Source: Smittia aterrima | Taxonomy: Eukaryota; Arthropoda; Insecta; Diptera; Chironomidae | Length of the DNA stretch: 64,000 nt | Assembly: GCA_033063855.1 (NCBI GenBank) | Contig: CP093831.1 | Coordinates: 3,658,001-3,722,000 of the forward strand | Direction of reading: 5' to 3' | Part shown: in pieces, positions 57,911 through 64,000 of the stretch | Position numbering within the stretch: the stretch's first letter is position 1 | Layout of the letters: each line of letters starts with the position of its first letter | The notes under the pieces: model-generated | Databases searched by the model: none | What the model was told of the DNA's origin: nothing | What the model saw: the letters and a program-made list of their open reading frames with translations, nothing else | Made by a program: the position numbers and the translations under genes

Positions 57911-58910
57911 TTTGGAATGGCAAGAAGACAACTTTTACGTTAACGATTGCACTTGACTTTAAAAATTTAATGGCAAGCGAGTTGCTCTACATGGAGATTC
58001 AAAATGCAAAGTTAAACTTCGGAAACAAATTGAAAATTGGCGGAAAAGGTTTTAAAATATTTTAATTGGAGTATTCGACCGCTACCTAGGACATCAATGT
58101 GGGAAAGGTAAATCGACCTAAGCCAGCATATCATTAACATCAGCTTTAACATATCCCAGAGCATAAAAGAAAAAACTTTTTGAATGCCGACGAAGACTTC
58201 ATTGTCGAATGAAACAAAAAAAAAAGTCTTTGAGATTTTAAATTAATCGCTCGCGATCATCTCCTCAATAGAAAAATCAATAAGCCATGCGAAACTCGCG
58301 TTAGAATCAAAGTCGTGCATCTTCAATTCCGGTGGCATTAAGTTTGCTCTTGAATTCAAGTTTTCGGCCGCAACATTGCACTTTACATTTTCACGCGGTT
58401 TTCGATTCAAAATGTTTTCACGGGTTTATTGTTGAAATTATGTTTCATGTCAGAATCGTGACTTGCCAACCGTTTGTTCTTTCAAAAATAAAGCGCTTGT
58501 TTAATTGTTAAATAAAATTAATTGAATTACATTTGAGATGTCGCTTTAATGAGCAATGAAAAGATTCGTCGCTGAAATCGCAAACAGTTCTTTGGCCGTG
58601 AATAACTCGACGGCGGTCTGACGGTGGGCGTTCTTTGCTGAAAGACAATTCCATGAAAGAGTGTTGAAAAATTACTCCGCAAATGAGTTGATTAAGCTCA
58701 ATCGCAAAGCTTTAACCTTTCACGCCAGAAGCAATCAAATCTCTTCAATCCAAGAAAACATAAATTAAGTCATTAAGCTCTCAACCTCATCGCTCATAAA
58801 TGCGACGAAGGTTGTTAGTAATTTGCTTAGAACGAACCAATCGCATTCTTATCTTTGTAGGGTGGGAAACTATTCATGATCGTCTTTATTGTTCTCGAGT
58901 ACAAAATATT
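57911..58910. other. Intergenic stretch inside the inverted-repeat spacer
   Basis: Should contain the promoter of DUF1091 copy 3 and the 3' UTR of the double-psi-barrel gene. A poly-A run lies at about 58217. No other gene is recognised. Confidence 0.45.
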
Positions 58911-59357
58911 CTAAACATCATTAATCTTCGTTCTTTCGTTTTGTGTGCCTGGAGGATTTCTCCTACAATCAACCCACTTCCATGTCATCGCAACTCGACC
59001 TTTCTTGGGATCGTCCAAAAGCGGGAAAATTCTATCAGCAACATCAACGTCGTGAGGTTTACATCCGCTGCAAGTATCGCTGACTTTAAGAACAACCGAG
59101 CCACGTTTCCCTTCGATTCGAATGCAATATCTTTCGCCACAGAACGGATGCTTGTTTGGATTCTTTGTGCTTGCCGGCAGTTTCATGAAGTTCTTTGAGA
59201 GAGCCGCAACGTAAAATGGATCACTTCGTGAATCGTTCAAAGCACATGAGCCGAAGCTGCTCCTCCACTCGTAATGATAAGTAACATCGCCCATCATTGT
59301 TTGATTCCTCAAGCAACTAATGGAAGTGAGAACGAAGAAGAGAACGAAAGGCTTCAT
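58911..59357 (-). CDS. Secreted expansin/RlpA-like double-psi beta-barrel protein
   Basis: One coding exon, 148 residues from the ATG at 59357, which lies six bases after an acceptor-like CATTTCAG, so a 5' UTR intron is likely. Residues 1-15 or so form a signal peptide (MKPFVLFFVLTSISC). The rest is a single double-psi beta-barrel domain: GDVTYHYEW, GSCAL (Cys38), DPFYVAALS, HPFCGERYCIRI (Cys73, Cys78), VVLKVSDTCSGCKPHDVDVAD (Cys96, Cys99 and the Asp of the expansin-type site), then GRVAMTWKWVDC (Cys131). The six mature cysteines fit three disulphides as in barwin and expansins. The cellulose-binding second domain of expansins is absent. Related single-domain proteins are common in fungi, plants and bacteria and bind or loosen polysaccharide, or act as inhibitors. 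The role here is unknown. Confidence 0.8.
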   Translation of the reverse strand: MKPFVLFFVLTSISCLRNQTMMGDVTYHYEWRSSFGSCALNDSRSDPFYVAALSKNFMKLPASTKNPNKHPFCGERYCIRIEGKRGSVVLKVSDTCSGCKPHDVDVADRIFPLLDDPKKGRVAMTWKWVDCRRNPPGTQNERTKINDV

Positions 59358-59915
59358 TGCGAACCTGAAATGAAATCGAAAGTGTTGAGAAGAGAGACCA
59401 AGATGTTGTCCAATTAAATGCAAATGAACCAACCACATTTATCGAGATTTCCTTCTCTTCTGAATCTAAATTACTTTTAATAAACGAAGTCAATCGGCCA
59501 GCCTTCAAGCACGAACTGACAAGAACGTGCTCCTGTTCTTAATCTTAAACTTGAATTTTTCTGCCGAATTTCTTCAAATATTTACTTTGTGTGAACTCGT
59601 TTCGCAGCATTTTTAGCAGTCACGCCAAAAGTGAAAGGAAATAAAGTTTGATACAAATTTGATCTCGCAACTACTTCTCGTTAATGAGATGTTGGTCAAG
59701 CATAAAAGTCCCATCGACCGCATTCATCCGAATGTAGACAGCAAATGATTTTTTATTTGCTTCTAAAATCTCGAATTGGAATTTCGAAACGATGATGAGC
59801 AATTATCCTCAAATTAAAACATTAAACTCTGCCAATACTCGTCATTGTAATTACAGAGGAAAAAAAGACTTTTCAGTTTTATTTCGAATTCGGGTGTGAG
59901 CTGTGCCTCATCATC
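59358..59915. other. Divergent promoter region (double-psi-barrel gene / DUF1091 copy 4)
   Basis: About 560 bases between divergent start codons. It should contain a 5' non-coding exon of the minus-strand gene. Nothing else is recognised. Confidence 0.4.
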
Positions 59916-60641
59916 ATGTCGTTACATTTATGGAGAATTTCAATTTTCATAATTGCTCTGCTGATTGATTTCACATACGCGAAGGTAAAGGTTGATGGTG
60001 CTAACGATGTGAATTGATGATTCAAGCAATGAACTTTCCAGCATTTGGGATTTTTCTTCTCCCACTTTAACTACAAGTTCGATGCGAGATATTTGAATCT
60101 GTCCATCGACATGTCAATCTACAGCAAAAATACGAAGAAGCATCCTGTCTACGAAGTGCCGGAAACAAAGATTGAAATATTTGAGGACATTCCGCGGCTT
60201 CACGTAACTTTATGGTGTTAAAGGAGAAGCTTAAATCTTTTTGTTTCGTTTTTAGATTCAATTGTTCGCTAAAGATTTGAAGACAGAGAAGACTTTGGCT
60301 GATCGAACGATTGACTTTTGTGATATCAACACATTCATCAATTCAAATGTCGTCTTCCACGGGCTGATGATCCACTTGCTAGAGAATTTGAAATTCGCGT
60401 TGAAATGCCCGTTTAAGAAGGTAAAGAGTAAGTCAAGACCTTTCTCAATATTAATTTAATTTATCTTCAGGGTGTCTACGTCATAAAAAAGCACGCAATG
60501 CCTAATTACGTTGTACCAGGTTTGATGTCCAAAGGAGACAAATACATTAACATTCAGCGTATCAAATCGAGAGTCAACGATCACATAACCGTTTTATTCG
60601 AATCGTCTTACGTGACTGAAGTCTGTGAGTTTGATAACTGA
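59916..60641 (+). CDS. Secreted DUF1091 (DM8)-like protein, diverged copy 4
   Basis: Exons 59916-59984, 60042-60203, 60256-60420 and 60471-60641, all phase 0, encode 188 residues. The first exon encodes the signal peptide (MSLHLWRISIFIIALLIDFTYA). FFFSHFNYKFDARYLNLSID, IDFCDINTFINSNVV, LKCPFKKGVYVI and DHITVLFESSYV follow the order of DUF1091 domains, including the conserved Cys-Pro-(F/Y) motif. Sequence similarity to copies 1-3 is low: it has four coding exons rather than three and lacks the late PxGDYK. The family call rests on architecture and the CPFKKG motif, so it is less certain than for the others. Confidence 0.7.
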
Positions 60642-61992
60642 TCTTCTCGAATTTTTATAGAGCAATAAACGTGTGAAGAGGTTGCAAGTTGTAAATGTCG
60701 AAATGTCATAAATCTGTCTCGTCATTTACCTTCCTCAGAACCATCGCGAACTCTTCTCGCGTGAAATTGCTGGATGATTTATGGAAAATGCAGTGCACGA
60801 AGTAGTCAAAGTTGGTGAACCTTTACGTTTTTGTTAATTAAATTAAGTTTATGATCGGCGGAGCAGATTAACGTTGAAAATTTATGGAAATTTATAACTC
60901 GGCAAGCTCAGATGGTTTTAGGAAGCATCGAAACATCAATTTTACGGCTGATGGATATTAATTTTCCTTTGCCGCTATTTTTGGCTCGAAAATGTCTCAA
61001 TTTAAATAATTTTATAGACTTTTCGTGGAATTGCAAAACGAATCAGATTTGGTCTAGCCCTCATTTCCAGGCGACGTTTATGGAAACGTTAAACGAAAGA
61101 AGCCTAACGATGTGATAAGAATTGTAGATTGTAAAAATTTCACTATGAAAATTACAATTCAACATGCGACAGAGGTCACGACATGATAAATTAAACAGAT
61201 GAACTTCCGTAGAAATTGCTCGTGCTCCTAATTTAAATTCACTTTTCGTGAGAACTTTCGATTTTATTGTCAAAAGCTTTGCAACAAAGGAAGCTCATCA
61301 GATAATCCAAAAACTGTTGAGAAGGATTAATCTTCTCTCTCAAGTTCATTGACAATGCTTTTGCAAGTTAATCGACACGAATTCGAACCTTGAGATATTT
61401 CCGTTCAACATGAAAAGTCATTTGAGCGGTCAACCCAAATGTCGCATTACTCGAGAAGTCATTAATAAAGTTTGAAACAAACAAACGTTTTGAGGATATG
61501 CCAATCGTCAACTGAATCAATGAAAAACCTCGACATATCGAAGTCGAGAATCCTCATTGATGACCATTAAAGATTTAATTGACGAATCAATGGATAGCTT
61601 AGTGTTTGAAGTATTTAACAACAATTGAGCGATAATTGATGCAAGGCAGAAGCTTTTTTTGATTATGCGATCAAAATCATTAATCTCAAGATCGCCAAGT
61701 CTTTATTAAGCAATCGAGATAATCTGTGAAATAAAAAACATTGTCGCACCTCGATCAACAAGGTTTGTTTACTTAAAAGTGTTTAAAGCGTGATCGAAAA
61801 GAAGCGAAAGATTAAGAGAAATGAAATGCCAAAAGAAGAAATTACAATGTCTCGTTTCTGTTCAACTCGTGATGAGCCATGGAGAGATTACAGATTGCAA
61901 AATGAATTGGCATTTCCCTCATTGCAGCTTAAAGTTTATTTTGACAAAAAGGAATTTCACAAATATTTTCTGAAAGTGAGAGAAAGGATGAA
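60642..61992. other. Intergenic stretch inside the inverted-repeat spacer
   Basis: Follows DUF1091 copy 4 up to the right repeat arm. Open frames here lack recognisable similarity. Confidence 0.45.
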
Positions 61993-63195
61993 GCTTCCAT
62001 AAATTAAATGCTTGTTCCGCTCTCAGTTCATCTTGATCAAGGTCAACGAGATTCGATGTAAAAAGTTCTCTTGAAGTGCAAGAACGTAAACAATTGAATG
62101 GGAAAAGAGTTCGGAATGCTGTTAAGGTCCAACAGCAGACACAAATCCATGAGATTACTGTGGATTGCTTAGTTGACAATGGCGGACGCATAACGAAACC
62201 GAAACTTCATCGTGACGGTGCGCTTAGGTTTCAGGGTCGTCATAATTGATTCATTAGGCTGCAATAAGTGAGAAACTTGTGAATTCCGTGTTTCGCGACC
62301 AGTTTCATCCTCGATCGAGATCCAGTTTCTTTCGCATAAATCTTCGCGATGTAAGTTTGCACTCTGCTCGTCGACAACATCGGCAGATCTTCTAAGAGAC
62401 CTTGACATTTAGTTCTTACAAGAAGACTTTCATGAGCAACTTTTCAATTAAGAGACAATGACAAGGCTGTGGACGCTAATTGATAACACGAGTTCGATCA
62501 CTGACGAGATTGTTCGCCCACGTGCGAGTTTCATAATTCACAATTTGCTGATGAACTCTTTTGGCCTCTCTCGCAGTTTAAACTAATCGATTGCATGGGC
62601 TTGGATGCTAAAGGAACTTTCTTTTGCGAAGATGTCGGAGGTTGAGCTGAGGGAGTTTCATGACGAATTGTTCAATCGTTTCCGACTCAATTCAAATTGC
62701 TTGGAGAATGCAAAACTTTTCGCTTACATCACATTCTCAACTCGGCAATAAATTTTCTTTGACAAAATTCCGAAATAATTTCATCGAAGAAGCAATTGCC
62801 AAATCTATTTGCTGATGAAACTTGAGGCCACCTGGAACGATTTATCAAATTGAATCTTAAACTGCCTTAAAGGAACTTCAATTGTTGTCTCTCAACTTCG
62901 ATTGCTAATTTCATTAATCAAACAGTAAGTCATCGAAATGTTTTTTTCGGATGTTTACCCGCAGTTCTCGCAGCAATCGAACGAAAGCGAAAGTAAAACG
63001 TTCAAACGAGAAACGAAGTCGCTGACTCATTGGCGAATGTTAAACTTTAATGCTGCGTATGAAAGTCGCAGACGATCGCGATTAATTAAATTACAGATAT
63101 CATTGTCGTGACTACGATAATCGCTGCAGTTTCTCATCACTAGGCAAATTGTGTCACTTGGACTTCGCTGCAATTAATTCTTAAGTCACGCATGA
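61993..63195 (-). repeat. Right arm of 1203-base inverted repeat
   Basis: Near-identical reverse complement of 55890-57092. The same short frames appear mirrored (62169-62408 and the start of 61919-62191), which follows from the duplication and does not show that they are coding. Confidence 0.9.
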
Positions 63196-64000
63196 GTTTG
63201 TGCAATTGAAATTGAAGAAAAAATAAAATTTGAGTCATTTAATTTGAGTGTTGAACTGTAACTAGTTCAAAATCAATTCAATTAACTTTAATTCCAGTAA
63301 TAACAAGTAGCTCAAATTATTAATTAAGAAGCACGTGTGAAACATCATCAGTCAAATTTCAACGCCAACTAATTGTCTGCCAAAAGAGCCTCAACTAATT
63401 TAATTTTAGAAGCAACGGGAGTTGATTATTTCATGTTGTTTTCTTCTTGAGACTTCAAAAATGAAGTTACATGCAAAATTATGCAAAGACCGGCAGCAAA
63501 GAGTAAAGAATCATGAGATATTTTCATTATCTGTGAAACATTTTAACGAACTGGAGCCGAAGGTGAAAGTTCTCGATGGAGCTCTAACAATCGACGTCTG
63601 GCCAAACCATAAAATTCATTCCTTGCATCACGATCATCACTCAGCGTCTTCACCCGCTCATGTTTAACAACTTCTTCTTTTTTGACATAATTGTAATCAA
63701 CGAGAAGAAACGTTACGTCCGAAAGCGGCTGTGTTTAGATCACGACGGAAGATTTAAGATTCATTTTTATTACCAACAATTTTTGAATACAAAAGTCTCA
63801 CAGACGCGACCGATCAAAATGATCGCACAACTAGCTAAGCACGAAAATGAAGCTTGCACATCAAATTTTGAGCTTTCTTGTTTCCGGAGTCCAATTAAAT
63901 TTTCACTGCTGATGCTTTCACAGGTTCTGCGCTTCGTTAGCCCCGCGAATCTATTCGAAGTCGAGACTCGACTTACGTGGTCGAAAAGTGCGCATGGAAT
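63196..64000. other. Window end, no gene seen
   Basis: AT-rich sequence after the right repeat arm. An 81-codon frame at 63422-63667 has no recognised domain. Nothing else is supported. Confidence 0.45.

Overview
This is nuclear DNA of an insect, most likely a nematoceran fly. A chironomid-type midge is an inference only; nothing in the window fixes the family. The evidence is compact AT-rich sequence, mostly short GT..AG introns of about 50-250 bases, fly-type homologues (lap/AP180, mitochondrial Hsc70-5, short SBP2, DUF1091 and OBP-like secreted families) and a eukaryotic tRNA-Lys with A and B boxes. There are no operons, phage, CRISPR arrays or recognisable complete transposons. All gene models were spliced by hand by following reading frame, family similarity and splice sites across exons.

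Layout. 1-8251: no supportable gene, though the first exon of the next gene is missing and may lie here or outside. 8252-9394 (+): PfkB-type sugar/pseudouridine kinase. 14539-16393 (-): two tandem DUF1091 secreted proteins. 17125-17889 (-): GAPR-1-like CAP protein. 18993-19693 (+): unrecognised 192-residue protein. 21573-30334 (-): three claudin-like four-pass membrane proteins with two C2H2 zinc-finger genes between the first and second. 30541-35099: a dense housekeeping block holding 3-hydroxyacyl-CoA dehydratase (with two inverted tRNA-Lys genes in its last intron), SBP2, mRpL23 and RpL30, arranged as divergent and convergent pairs with gaps of about 100-200 bases. 35664-50427 (+): the clathrin adaptor lap/AP180, whose 9-kb first intron contains the complete mitochondrial Hsc70-5 gene on the opposite strand. 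52753-54566: three odorant-binding-protein-like genes, one of them broken. 55890-63195: an island of DUF1091 and expansin-like (double-psi beta-barrel) secreted genes between two 1203-base inverted repeats.

How the genes relate. The housekeeping block serves fatty-acid elongation, selenocysteine incorporation, mitochondrial and cytosolic translation, mitochondrial protein import and folding, and clathrin endocytosis. These genes are neighbours rather than one pathway. The secreted genes (DUF1091, CAP, OBP-like, double-psi barrel) sit in small tandem or inverted clusters and look like the fast-evolving part of the window.

Most unusual features: an intron-containing tRNA-Lys(TTT) duplicated as a near-perfect inverted repeat inside a protein-coding intron; a double-psi-barrel secreted protein of expansin type in an animal; the 1.2-kb inverted repeat around three secreted genes; a folded 118-base element in an RpL30 intron; and a palindromic poly(A) signal shared by two convergent OBP genes.
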